DNA of 49,863 bases from Nostoc mirabile CHAB5784 (GTDB lineage: Bacteria; Cyanobacteriota; Cyanobacteriia; Cyanobacteriales; Nostocaceae), in contig NZ_JAIVFS010000060.1 of the NCBI RefSeq assembly GCF_020829645.1, positions 1-49,863 on the forward strand. The letters run 5' to 3'. Numbering within the stretch: the stretch's first letter is position 1; the number at the start of each line of letters is the position of its first letter. Below are positions 41,629 to 49,654 of the stretch, piece by piece. Made by a program: the position numbers and the translations under genes. Under the pieces are notes generated by a model that was given only the letters and a program-made list of their open reading frames with translations, made no database searches and was not told the DNA's origin.

Positions 41629-42978
41629 CTATTTCAACAGATTTTTGAACTGAGTAAACTGTGCATCAAACAGCAGTTTTATCGTTCCTGTTGGCCCACC
41701 CCTATTTTTGGAAACAATTACCTCTGCAATACCTCTATCAATCGTATCGGGGTGGTAATATTCATCCCGGTAAAGGAGCAGTATTAAATCTGAATCTTCC
41801 TCAATTCGCCCTGATTCGCGCAAATCTGACATCATAGGACGCTTGATAGTGCGGCTCTCTACACCACGATTTAGCTGCGACAACATGACAACAGTTGTGT
41901 TGCACTCGCGTGCTAATTGCTTTAACTGTCGAGTAATTTTTCCGATTTGAAAAGCTAGGTTGTAGCTATCACCATCCGTCCCTTCCATTAGTTGCAAATA
42001 ATCAATACCAACGATGCCGATGCGGCCGTGTTCTGCAACAATTCGCTTAACTTTTGAACGAATTGAATTGACAGTTATCACGGGTGAATCGTCAATATAA
42101 ACGGATAACTCGCTTAACCTACCGATTGATTGTGCTAAAGGTTCCCACTGGTGTTTGTTAATCTTGCCCTGTTGCAAATAGCTTGAATCAATTCTTGCAT
42201 CTTGGGATAAAAATCTATCTCCCCATTCTTCTTTAGTCATTTCAAGACTAAAAATAAGAGTTGGTAGCTTTTCAAGTTCAGAAATATTGAAGGCTAAATT
42301 GCCTACAAATGATGATTTTCCCATTGCGGGACGACCAGCAATTGTTATGAGCTTTCCCGGTTTAAATCCTCCTATCATTGCATCTAGGTCATAAAATCCA
42401 GTTCTAACCCCAGATGGTGATATACCCATACTTTTTTCTTCAATGCTAGAGTAGGCATTTATCAAGATTTCGCTCAGAGGGGTTGGTTCAGATATTGATG
42501 CGATCGCGCTGTTATTTATCTCTAAGATTTTTGATTCAGCCGTCTCTAATTGTTTGTTAATTTCTTCGTTTTGGTCGTGTGCTAAATGGTAAATCTCACT
42601 TGCTGCCTTAGCTAATTGCCGACGGTAATATTTTTCCATCACCAACTCGGCTAAAGCGTCAATGTTCACAGCTGACACTGTGCGGTCTACCAAAGTTGCT
42701 AATTTATTTCTCCCGCCAATGCGAAATAGTAAATCATGGTCAGTCAGCCAACTGGTGACAGAAAGTAAGTCTGTGGGTTTACTCTGTTGGTGAAGGCGCA
42801 GCGCTGCTTGATAAATATCTTTGTGAGCGCTGATGTAAAATGCTTCGGCAACAAGGGTATCGCTCACCCTGCTGATTGCATCTGGGTCGAGCAAGATACC
42901 ACCCAAAATGGCCTCTTCTGCTTCGATATTTTGGGGAGGCAGCTTGTTGCTGTCACCAAAATTTAGATTCTCAGACAT
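41629..42978 (-). CDS. dnaB: Replicative DNA helicase DnaB
   Basis: This 449-residue protein has the N-terminal DnaB domain ('PPQNIEAEEAILGGILLDPD') and the RecA-like ATPase with Walker A GRPAMGKSS, Walker B 'IGIVGIDYLQLM' and 'VVMLSQLNRGVE'. The length is normal, with no intein. It is the second gene of the rep-dnaB-methyltransferase operon, 25 nt after rep, so it probably loads at the element's own origin. A chromosomal dnaB is expected elsewhere. Confidence 0.9.
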   Translation of the reverse strand: MSENLNFGDSNKLPPQNIEAEEAILGGILLDPDAISRVSDTLVAEAFYISAHKDIYQAALRLHQQSKPTDLLSVTSWLTDHDLLFRIGGRNKLATLVDRTVSAVNIDALAELVMEKYYRRQLAKAASEIYHLAHDQNEEINKQLETAESKILEINNSAIASISEPTPLSEILINAYSSIEEKSMGISPSGVRTGFYDLDAMIGGFKPGKLITIAGRPAMGKSSFVGNLAFNISELEKLPTLIFSLEMTKEEWGDRFLSQDARIDSSYLQQGKINKHQWEPLAQSIGRLSELSVYIDDSPVITVNSIRSKVKRIVAEHGRIGIVGIDYLQLMEGTDGDSYNLAFQIGKITRQLKQLARECNTTVVMLSQLNRGVESRTIKRPMMSDLRESGRIEEDSDLILLLYRDEYYHPDTIDRGIAEVIVSKNRGGPTGTIKLLFDAQFTQFKNLLK

Positions 42979-43003
42979 TATTTGCTCTCGCTTTTGCTGG
43001 ATT

Positions 43004-43888
43004 TTATGTAGGTATCGGGTTGCTTGCTAAAAATTCGCGCACGTCCTTGCGGGCAGTTTTCGCCCAATTGAGCCAGCTACTGTAAAAGTCGTCTTTTAAA
43101 AATTGTTCGAGCCTCGGACTGTCGCCCGATTGAGTAGCCCCGCAAACTAAAGCTTGTAGTTGCCCATACCACATTTGATGCTGCGGTTCACTGTAAGCCG
43201 CAAAATTGTACTTTTGGTTTTTTTCATCGCGGGTTTGGAACCACTGGTCTGCTAACTCTTCCCAATTCTCCTTAATCCACTTTCTTGGTAACTGAATTGG
43301 TGGATTTTTCAGCTGTGCAGCCTTCTGTTCCCCAAATTTTAAAAAATCCTCTCTCTCCTGTTCTGAGAGAGAGTCTTTAAAGTCTGAATAAGTCTTATTA
43401 ATCTTAGAGTTTTCAAACGCTTGTACAGTATGCGTTTCAGCCTGTGTTGACGACATCTGTGACGCTTCGGCGACATCTGTGACGCTTCGGCGACATCTGT
43501 GACGCTTCGGCGACATCTGTGACGCTTCGGCGACATCTGTGACGCTAGGCGACATCTGTGACGTTCTCTTACAAAGTTGCTCCTCTCCTATCGGAGACAC
43601 TACGCGAACGGCGGAAGCCGTCAAGACCGCACTTTGCGCTTTTCTTTTGACCTTGGCCTTAGTAAATTCGACCTCGAAAACTTCATTTTCTTGGATCGTT
43701 TTTAAAGCCCTTTGGACGCTGCGACGACTTATTCCAATCTCTTCAGCCAGCTGTGATGTATCAATCTCTAATGCCCTACTGTTATCAAAAGGCAGATGGA
43801 CACTTAGCCAGCACCAAACCTTAATTTCTGATTCGCTAAGAGAGAAAATCAAAGGTAGATCTGCCTCTGATAATTTATAAAATTTCAT
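43004..43888 (-). CDS. Replication initiator-like wHTH protein with iterons in its gene, 294 aa
   Basis: The N-terminus (MKFYKLSEADLPLIFSLSES, then 'VWCWLSVHLP' and 'TSQLAEEIGISRRSVQRALK') is a winged helix like those of phage and plasmid replication initiators. The central part (about 115-150) is encoded by 20-bp DNA repeats. Because 20 is not a multiple of three, the protein shows a 20-residue super-repeat ('RHRCRRSVTDVAEASQMS'). The C-terminus is helical. The gene lies directly before dnaB, as in lambda O/P. Initiator function is inferred from the repeats and the neighbour. Confidence 0.7.
   Translation of the reverse strand: MKFYKLSEADLPLIFSLSESEIKVWCWLSVHLPFDNSRALEIDTSQLAEEIGISRRSVQRALKTIQENEVFEVEFTKAKVKRKAQSAVLTASAVRVVSPIGEEQLCKRTSQMSPSVTDVAEASQMSPKRHRCRRSVTDVAEASQMSSTQAETHTVQAFENSKINKTYSDFKDSLSEQEREDFLKFGEQKAAQLKNPPIQLPRKWIKENWEELADQWFQTRDEKNQKYNFAAYSEPQHQMWYGQLQALVCGATQSGDSPRLEQFLKDDFYSSWLNWAKTARKDVREFLASNPIPT
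43451..43563. repeat. 20-bp direct repeats (iterons), candidate replication origin
   Basis: The unit CGACATCTGTGACGCTTCGG occurs exactly at 43451, 43471, 43491 and 43511. A fifth copy with changed end (CTAGGC) lies at 43531 and a partial sixth at 43551. They lie inside the initiator gene. Exact conservation of DNA in three different frames argues for a DNA-level role such as initiator binding. Confidence 0.75.
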
Positions 43889-44112
43889 AGCTGTACCTCA
43901 GCTACAGCTAGCACTTGCTTAAAGTCTCGAATTGTCATATCATCCTTATTAGGTTTAGAAATCGCCCCGAACAGAGTCACATTTGTCGGGGCTGTTTTAT
44001 TTGGGTTAGAATTGGAATCTAATCAACCTGGTAAATTGATATTATTTATCTAATAGGCAAATTATACAATAATATTTTATCTAGTAGACGTAACAGCAGG
44101 AAATAAAAGTTT
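43889..44112. promoter_or_regulatory. Divergent promoter region between rep operon and XRE gene
   Basis: It contains an inverted repeat AGCTGTA/TACAGCT (43889-43909) at the rep start. A hairpin GCCCCGA/TCGGGGC (43964-43992) is followed by TGTTTTATTT. Two direct repeats TTATCTAATAG (44046-44056) and TTATCTAGTAG (44077-44087) precede the XRE gene. These are plausible operators for a phage-like switch. Confidence 0.5.
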
Positions 44113-44505
44113 ATGCAAATTTGCCAGCTATTCAAAGAGGCGATGGACAGATACGGCATTCAAGGAAAGGAACTAGCCGCGATCGCTGGTATAAGTCAAA
44201 ATCACCTGTCTCAGTTTCGCTCTGGGCACAAGTGGGTCAGCCCAGAGGTACTTGCAGCGCTCTTGGAGGGGATGGATCAGTTGTCCCCAGGTTCCCGCGC
44301 TTATTTTTGCCAGCTGCTAGCGCAAAAACCTTTATCAGAAAAAGAAGATTCTGGCAGGCAACTGATAGAAATGATTGAAAATGCGAATGATGAGGAAATG
44401 GAATTAGTTTTACTAGCAATTGGGCGTAAATGGAAGAATGTAAGTCAAAAGCCTGCTATTTCTAGTAGATACAGCACAGAGTTGGATAGTGCGATCGCTG
44501 TCTAA
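44113..44505 (+). CDS. XRE-family HTH regulator, 130 aa
   Basis: HTH at about 10-60: 'GIQGKELAAIAGISQNHLSQ' then FRSGHKWVSP. The C-terminal part has acidic helical 'EMIENANDEEMELVLLAIGR'. It starts with AGGAAA upstream and is divergent from the rep operon, the position of a copy-control or lysogeny-type repressor. Confidence 0.75.
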   Translation: MQICQLFKEAMDRYGIQGKELAAIAGISQNHLSQFRSGHKWVSPEVLAALLEGMDQLSPGSRAYFCQLLAQKPLSEKEDSGRQLIEMIENANDEEMELVLLAIGRKWKNVSQKPAISSRYSTELDSAIAV

Positions 44506-44559
44506 TCGTTTACAAGCAAGTATGATCGTTAGCTATCAACTATCAGGCTGTATCTTTTT

Positions 44560-44850
44560 ATGTTGGAAGGAATTAAATTTGTGTCGCTCGACGATGTAAG
44601 GAGAATGCTGGATAGCTTGACACAGGAAGAAAAAGAGGCTTTGTTGTCTGAGCAGATTAAAAAGCTATCAGCAGAGTCTAAGGCACGAGTTCTAGGCTTG
44701 TCTGAGTCTGGGCTGACGGTAATCACAGGTTCGTTTGTCAGTCTCAACTCTGATGTATCAATTAACATCCAAAATGCCTCTGGGTTTGATGCAGAAGCGG
44801 TTTTTAAGGCATTGGTAGATTTTCGCAAGTCTGAGCGAGAATCGAAGTAA
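44560..44850 (+). CDS. Small helical protein, 96 aa (or 89 aa)
   Basis: 'SLDDVRRMLDSLTQEEKEAL' and 'IKKLSAESKARVLGLSESGL', then 'VSINIQNASGFDAEAVFKAL'. The ATG at 44560 is followed seven codons later by a GTG (44581) with GGAAGGA before it, which may be the true start. It follows the XRE gene and may be cotranscribed. Family unknown. Confidence 0.55.
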   Translation: MLEGIKFVSLDDVRRMLDSLTQEEKEALLSEQIKKLSAESKARVLGLSESGLTVITGSFVSLNSDVSINIQNASGFDAEAVFKALVDFRKSERESK

Positions 44851-44903
44851 AAAATTTGTCTGTTGGATTCTTAGAGGATAAAGAGCGATCGCTCAACACT
44901 CAA

Positions 44904-44932
44904 GCGATCCCTACGCGGGGCTACGCCTACGC
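44904..44932. repeat. SDR5-like element, 21-nt insert
   Basis: GCGAT-CCCTACGCGGGGCTACGCCTA-CGC, between two small convergent genes, close to a TTCTTAGAGGA plus HIP1 unit (44868-44892). Confidence 0.7.
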
Positions 44933-44939
44933 AGTATTT

Positions 44940-45134
44940 CTATTCTCCACTGATTAAATTAGCTTTAATGTACACTCGATACAGCTTAGATTCTCCCCTA
45001 TTGGCATAGGGTTTACTCTCCTCTACAATCTCAATAATTTTGTCATCATCTTGCAGTTTATGAAATAGCCACAGCCAAACTTGTAAATCTATTTCAGAGG
45101 CAGTAATGCGAATTTCAGCATAATGATTAGTCAC
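44940..45134 (-). CDS. Small hypothetical protein, 64 aa
   Basis: MTNHYAEIRITASEIDLQVW; 'WLFHKLQDDDKIIEIVEESK'; beta-rich ending. It looks like a genuine small domain, with no motif of known function. Confidence 0.5.
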   Translation of the reverse strand: MTNHYAEIRITASEIDLQVWLWLFHKLQDDDKIIEIVEESKPYANRGESKLYRVYIKANLISGE

Positions 45135-45188
45135 AATTCAATCTCCATTTTTCAGCAAGTAAAATACCTTGCCACTACGCTTGTGTCG

Positions 45189-45326
45189 ATGATGGAAACT
45201 CGTTACTATCAACTACTCCTCCTTGATTGGGAAGCTCCACAGAGGAATAGTAATTACCGCTTTCTATTGAGTAGATATAAATCCAGCAACCTTTGTACTT
45301 TAGAGGAATACTACACATTTTCTTAG
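45189..45326 (+). CDS. Possible small protein, 45 aa
   Basis: MMETRYYQLLLLDWEAPQRN to 'LCTLEEYYTFS', ending Ser-stop within a TTCTTAGAGGA copy as several other genes here do. No strong ribosome site. Could be chance. Confidence 0.25.
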   Translation: MMETRYYQLLLLDWEAPQRNSNYRFLLSRYKSSNLCTLEEYYTFS

Positions 45327-47752
45327 AGGATGGCGAGTAATTCTTTAGCTAAATCTTTTGCTGAATTAATACCCTGCAAAGTCTTACGTTTACCCTTTAA
45401 TACAAGTTCAATTCGCTGCTGTTTTTGAATCAATAGGTCATCGATCGCTCGATCGATATTTCCAAGCTGCAACCATGTTGCAAATACAGCATTTTTTTGT
45501 CCCAGCCTATGACATCTATCCTCAGCTTGCTCACAGTCTCCTGGAGTCCAAGCCCGATCAACTAAAATAATGTTGCTAGCAGCTGTTAACGTTATGCCAA
45601 CGCCACCGGCTTTGATAGTGCCGACAAACACTTTATTTTCACCAGCTTGAAATTTATCTACTAATCCCTGGCGTTCTTCTGGTTTTATGTCTCCGGTCAG
45701 GAGTAAACCATTAAGTTTAGATGCGATCGCCTTCGCTGACTCTACAAATTCAGTGAAGATTACAACTTGTTGACTTTGTTCTAGGAGTTCTTCAGCTAGA
45801 GCGATTGCGCTATCAACTTTAAATTCACTCCCTACCTTCCGCAAGATATTAATAGTTACTAAAGCCTCTGCTTCAGGGTTAGCAGGATTGTAAGCCAACA
45901 CCCAACTAAACCAAGCTTTTAGGGATTGAGATTTTAAGAGTATTGGTAAATTATCTTTGAATTTCTGACAGTTAGCCCGTTGTCGATAGTCTTCTACCAA
46001 TAATTGCACTGTTTCTTGGTACTCAGCCGCAAGTTTTGCTTCAAGTTCGGCGTGTTCAAGAAGTCGGGTTTTATCGGGTAATTCGGTTAAACATTGCTGT
46101 TTAGTTCGCCTCAAGATAACATCCTCGGTCTTTTCGGCTAACTCGTCCAGGTGCCCTGCCCCGGTGTTATCCCAGACAGTTTTTCTGCCTATCGATTTTT
46201 GATGAGCATTGCAGTAATGACGTTCATATTCCCATTTATCAGCTGCTAGTGGGTGATTAACTGCAAAAAGTAACGGGTAAAGGTTAATTGGCCTACCATT
46301 TTTGATTGGTGTCCCAGTCAATAGCCACGCTGTTAAACAATTCTCGTGGTGCGCCAACTCCAACATTTTCTTAGTCCGTTGACTATTAATGTTTTGTGCA
46401 TAATGCGCCTCATCACAAATTAGTACATATTTCTTAGTCTCAAGTGGCTTGGGCATTTTAGACCAACTGAAACACTCGATTTTGACTTCCGCACGAGCAG
46501 CTTCCTTTACCCAATTTTCCATTACAGATACAGGAGCAATCACAAACACCGGACAATCGTGTGTACACTGCATTGCTCTGGCTGCTATCAATGCTTCAAG
46601 CGATTTGCCTAATCCCATGTGATCTGCAAGAATACCCCCGGTGTAGATACCACCGCGACGGTGAGCAAGCAGCCACTCAACACCTTTTTTCTGATAATCC
46701 CGCAGATACCAGCCATTGGCCAAAGGTGCATCTAGATTGGCTTGTTTTACTAAAGTTACTATCCCGTCAGCTGCTGCCAGCGCTGCGGCCTCCTTAGCTG
46801 TTTCTTCTTCCTGGCGTTGCTGTTGTGCCAGGGCGATCGCACCTTCTACTTCTGGTGCAAAGTGAAACTCTTTATCTGTAAGCTTTTCTATCACTTCCTC
46901 AATCATCAAGAGAGGAAAGCGCCAGGATTTATCCTCACCTTCAAACTTATATCCTTTAATAGTCTTACAGTCGCGCTGAAATTTACCACTCGAATCATAA
47001 GGAGTGTACACAGCAATCCTTTCGTCCTTAATCTCAAGCCTACGCTCTGGGAGTACGTCTACCTCATCATTTTGAATAATTATTTGGGGTGAATTTTTGG
47101 GGTATTGGTGAGCGATCGCATCCCATAAAGGCAGTGATAGTCCTGCTCTATTCAACTGCTTACTATACTTTTGAATCATTTTATATGCAGCCTGGGCGTG
47201 TGCCTGGAGTAGTTGCCTTTGCTGCTGAATTTGATTTGCTAACCAATGCCCAAAGCCGGAATCAGCTTTGTTAAAACCTTGACCATCTATTGAGCTTGCA
47301 CCATCACACTGCGACGATAGATGACAAATTGCCCTTTCTAAGCGGCGATCAGCTGTTTCCTCTTTCTTCTCATCAATGATTACAGGCAATTCTAACTGGA
47401 GTTTGACAACATCCTCTAGTTCCCAGGATCTAACCGAATTGAGGACAAATTCTAACTTTGGTGCTTGCAGGCGTAGCTCGTCGTAGACATCGCTATCATC
47501 ATCACTATCGCTATCATCATCACTACATAAAGAGCTTACAGCCAGTTTTAATTGCCCCAATTCATTCTTACTAAGTCTGTCTAATGCAGAGATGACGGAA
47601 TCAAGAGGACTAGAGCCATTATCCAGCGATCGCGCGTAAGCTTCAATTTCCTCTAAGAATATCTCAGGCACTCTTATCGCTTTAGTTGGTAGATGTTGCC
47701 ACGCTGTTTTCTGCTTAGGTAGATGCTCGGTTTTAGGGTGATAGTTTGGCAT
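45323..47752 (-). CDS. SNF2/SWI2-family DNA translocase, about 809 aa
   Basis: Two RecA-like halves: motif I 'GGILADHMGLGKSLEALIAA', motif II ICDEAHYAQN, motif III 'WLLTGTPIKNGRPINLYPLL', then helicase C with 'QVVIFTEFVESAKAIASKL' and motif VI 'RAWTPGDCEQAEDRCHRLGQ'. The region before the ATPase ('ERRLEIKDERIAVYTPYDSS', then 'SWRFPLLMIEEVIEKLTD') resembles a HARP-like module of SMARCAL1 relatives. The N-terminus has FLEE encoded by TTCTTAGAGGA and an Asp/Ser run beside an in-frame SDR5-like insert (47467-47493). I place the start at the ATG 47752; other Met codons lie up to 47803. Confidence 0.8.
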   Translation of the reverse strand: MPNYHPKTEHLPKQKTAWQHLPTKAIRVPEIFLEEIEAYARSLDNGSSPLDSVISALDRLSKNELGQLKLAVSSLCSDDDSDSDDDSDVYDELRLQAPKLEFVLNSVRSWELEDVVKLQLELPVIIDEKKEETADRRLERAICHLSSQCDGASSIDGQGFNKADSGFGHWLANQIQQQRQLLQAHAQAAYKMIQKYSKQLNRAGLSLPLWDAIAHQYPKNSPQIIIQNDEVDVLPERRLEIKDERIAVYTPYDSSGKFQRDCKTIKGYKFEGEDKSWRFPLLMIEEVIEKLTDKEFHFAPEVEGAIALAQQQRQEEETAKEAAALAAADGIVTLVKQANLDAPLANGWYLRDYQKKGVEWLLAHRRGGIYTGGILADHMGLGKSLEALIAARAMQCTHDCPVFVIAPVSVMENWVKEAARAEVKIECFSWSKMPKPLETKKYVLICDEAHYAQNINSQRTKKMLELAHHENCLTAWLLTGTPIKNGRPINLYPLLFAVNHPLAADKWEYERHYCNAHQKSIGRKTVWDNTGAGHLDELAEKTEDVILRRTKQQCLTELPDKTRLLEHAELEAKLAAEYQETVQLLVEDYRQRANCQKFKDNLPILLKSQSLKAWFSWVLAYNPANPEAEALVTINILRKVGSEFKVDSAIALAEELLEQSQQVVIFTEFVESAKAIASKLNGLLLTGDIKPEERQGLVDKFQAGENKVFVGTIKAGGVGITLTAASNIILVDRAWTPGDCEQAEDRCHRLGQKNAVFATWLQLGNIDRAIDDLLIQKQQRIELVLKGKRKTLQGINSAKDLAKELLAIL
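47467..47493. repeat. Diverged SDR5-like element read as protein
   Basis: GCAGGCGTAGCTCGTCGTAG then ACATCGC. In the SNF2 gene it is in frame without stop and encodes about nine residues (DVYDELRLQ). Confidence 0.5.
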
Positions 47753-47803
47753 AGTTTTTGGTCGGATACTATTACTAAATAATATCATGTATGAAGCGTA
47801 CAC

Positions 47804-48145
47804 AGCATATAAATAGTTAAAGTATATTTTTTGGGAGGTGCGATCGCCTTCTTAATCGCTTACGCGAAATAAAGAAATAAGGTTGCTTCGCAGTTTTTTC
47901 ATTGACTCCCTCCTTTGTCGGTCGATGTCCCCCCCCGCCCCAAGGGGAGCGCTCATCGCCGCAGGGCTACCCCAGCTTTTCCATTATGGCTACGGGCATC
48001 AAGGGTAAAATGCACGCGGCTTGAGGTTGCTTCGCATTTTATATTGGCTCCACTTCGTTCCGCATTTCCGCGCCCTTGACCCCCTCCGCTTAAAAAAGGG
48101 GGCTGGGGGTTTCCCGGTCATGTCCTTTCGTTGGGAGTTTCGGTT
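47804..48145. other. Non-coding stretch with rising GC content
   Basis: No gene seen. It contains a roughly 30-nt degenerate repeat starting GGTTGCTTCGCA (about 47882 and 48025), runs of C and G around 47930 and 48090-48115, and leads into the GC-rich ORF. Confidence 0.5.
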
Positions 48146-48502
48146 ATGTCGGTTATTGCTCGTCGGTCATTCGTCGGTTGTCCCGCTCCTGTGGCAGCTG
48201 AGGTTGTCGAGTTGGCCCGCTCGTTCCCTGGCCTTGGGCTTGCGGTGGTGCGGCCATCATCTCGTGCGTTTTCTAGTTGGGTGTGTGTGTGTTCGTTCGC
48301 GTCTGAGTTGGCGGCGGTGCGTTTTGCGGCGGCTGCGGCTGGCCAGTTCTTCGGGCCTGGTTCCTTCTGCGTCGTTCGTTTTACAGGGCGGCGTTGGCGG
48401 GTGTCGGTTCCGTGTCTTTCTCCATCTGTGGTTGTGCGGGTGTGTTTGGGGCGGCCTCGGTTGGCGCGTCGGTTTGGCGGTCGGTTGGTTCTCGCTGGTT
48501 AG
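48146..48502 (+). CDS. GC-rich ORF of unknown function, 118 aa
   Basis: MSVIARRSFVGCPAPVAAEV, then 'VVELARSFPGLGLAVVRPSS' and 'SELAAVRFAAAAAGQFFGPG'. The stretch is very GC-rich with few A residues on the plus strand, unlike all neighbours. The Val/Arg/Ser/Ala-rich product resembles an odd family I believe recurs in Nostoc plasmids (memory only, unverified). A good terminator follows. The composition and terminator support expression and foreign origin. Confidence 0.5.
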   Translation: MSVIARRSFVGCPAPVAAEVVELARSFPGLGLAVVRPSSRAFSSWVCVCSFASELAAVRFAAAAAGQFFGPGSFCVVRFTGRRWRVSVPCLSPSVVVRVCLGRPRLARRFGGRLVLAG

Positions 48503-48513
48503 TTTGTTAGGTT

Positions 48514-48536
48514 GGGGGCTTCGGCCCTCTTTTTTT
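48514..48536 (+). terminator. Rho-independent terminator
   Basis: GGGGGC-TTCG-GCCCTC hairpin followed by seven T residues, directly after the GC-rich ORF. Confidence 0.8.
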
Positions 48537-48546
48537 GGGCATTTGA

Positions 48547-48861
48547 TCATTGACTCTCCATTGGATCTTCGCAGCCAATACCGAGCGATCGCAACTGGGT
48601 TTTAATGTCTTCCCTGCTTTGTCCGCAATAGTAGTAAGTTTTATGTTTTAAGTTGGCTAAATAAAAGCCGGATTTTCCACCATTAATCCGAAATAAATCA
48701 ATAACAACTTGCTGTTCGCTAATGCCGAAAAGGCTAGCAATATCGTTATTTTTAATTGAGTTAGTTCCTATGAAAGCATCGGTATTTTTGATAAACCAAC
48801 GTCCCGATCTACACTCAAAAATTCGGAAGTAACTTGGATAGATAATAGTGACGTTATCCAT
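48547..48861 (-). CDS. Hypothetical protein, 104 aa
   Basis: MDNVTIIYPSYFRIFECRSG; central 'IASLFGISEQQVVIDLFRIN', a possible helix-turn-helix; then 'YYYCGQSREDIKTQLRSLGI'. Convergent with the GC-rich ORF. Function unknown. Confidence 0.5.
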   Translation of the reverse strand: MDNVTIIYPSYFRIFECRSGRWFIKNTDAFIGTNSIKNNDIASLFGISEQQVVIDLFRINGGKSGFYLANLKHKTYYYCGQSREDIKTQLRSLGIGCEDPMESQ

Positions 48862-48895
48862 GTTTGCTAAATTTGGTAAAATGTGTTTAACGAGG

Positions 48896-48921
48896 AAAAC
48901 CCCTATTGGGGTAGGGGTTTT
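48896..48921. terminator. Perfect 10-bp hairpin terminator
   Basis: AAAACCCCTA-TTGGGG-TAGGGGTTTT, placed downstream of the minus-strand gene at 48931-49131. Confidence 0.75.
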
Positions 48922-48930
48922 CGCTATGGA

Positions 48931-49131
48931 TTAACCTTTTTGAGGTTCATCCTCAGAACTGTCCAGTTCAGGCGGATTGATTTCGATTTCCCTCTCGCCT
49001 GTACCAAGGTTCTCTTTAAACCACCTTTGGTCTTCGGTTTGCGGGTTTTCGTTTTCAATCCTCTCGTAGATGTTAATGTCGGACGGCTTAACGTCCTCTT
49101 TTTTTCCATTACCATCTTTTGATTGACTCAT
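48931..49131 (-). CDS. Small acidic hydrophilic protein, 66 aa
   Basis: MSQSKDGNGKKEDVKPSDIN and 'EREIEINPPELDSSEDEPQK'. Probably disordered. The start at 49131 has a strong AGGAGGTGAAGCG ribosome site; a longer frame to 49173 is less likely. No family recognised. Confidence 0.55.
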   Translation of the reverse strand: MSQSKDGNGKKEDVKPSDINIYERIENENPQTEDQRWFKENLGTGEREIEINPPELDSSEDEPQKG

Positions 49132-49182
49132 TCGCTTCACCTCCTGATGAGGGTTAGTGTTTTTATCCCTCATCTTTAATGA

Positions 49183-49281
49183 TATACCGTGGGGACATGG
49201 ATTTTAAAAGAGTTTTAATAAATATTTTGCATTTTTTAGCTCCTCATTATCATAAAAGCCTATACCACGGGGACATGGATT
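49183..49281. promoter_or_regulatory. Two copies of TATACCnnGGGGACATGGATT (operator candidates)
   Basis: Copies at 49183-49203 (centre GT) and 49261-49281 (centre AC) precede the RHH-like gene at 49314 and flank the promoter region of the divergent minus gene. Direct repeats of this kind are typical RHH operators. Confidence 0.5.
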
Positions 49282-49313
49282 AGATAGATAATAGACGTAG
49301 CTAGAGGTGAGTT

Positions 49314-49484
49314 ATGCAAAAAACACGAGATGAGCAAGGGAAATTCACTACAGATAGACTAGAGCCACGAGATGCAAAGTTGAGCTTAAGAATTGAAGCA
49401 TCTGTACTGGCAAAAATTCAAGCTATTCCAGATTGGCAAGAGAAGGTGCGATCGCTTCTTTATGAGTTAGTTAAGCCAGAATAG
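49314..49484 (+). CDS. RHH-like small protein, 56 aa
   Basis: MQKTRDEQGKFTTDRLEPRD, then 'AKLSLRIEASVLAKIQAIPD', ending LYELVKPE. 'KLSLRIEASVLAKI' is a beta strand plus helix pattern of RHH DNA-binding proteins. Two repeated sites upstream fit autoregulation. HIP1 lies in frame near the C-terminus. Confidence 0.55.
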   Translation: MQKTRDEQGKFTTDRLEPRDAKLSLRIEASVLAKIQAIPDWQEKVRSLLYELVKPE

Positions 49485-49499
49485 CGATCATCACTCCTG

Positions 49500-49607
49500 A
49501 TGAAAAGGAACCAGCCAAAAACGCAACTTTCCCTGCGCCATCCCCCAGAGCTAGACACAGCAAAGAAAAAGAAACTGCTGCGGAAACGCGGCGGTTATAA
49601 AGGTTAG
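49500..49607 (+). CDS. Possible basic micropeptide, 35 aa
   Basis: MKRNQPKTQLSLRHPPELDT ending RGGYKG, 15 nt after the RHH-like gene. Very basic. Too short to judge. Confidence 0.25.
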   Translation: MKRNQPKTQLSLRHPPELDTAKKKKLLRKRGGYKG

Positions 49608-49654
49608 CCCAATTTATCGCCTAGTTGCATTTTTGATTGGTCAAAATCCTGCAT

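Noticed and set aside
43451..43563. Tandem repeats considered as a CRISPR array
   Set aside because: Units are contiguous 20-mers without unique spacers and lie inside a gene; iterons fit better.
43539..43880. A 113-codon plus-strand frame opposite the initiator gene
   Set aside because: Shadow of the minus-strand coding sequence; the minus strand has the wHTH and operon context.
48257..48550. A 97-codon minus-strand Pro/Arg/Thr-rich frame opposite the GC-rich ORF
   Set aside because: A low-complexity mirror of the plus-strand frame; the terminator orientation supports the plus strand.
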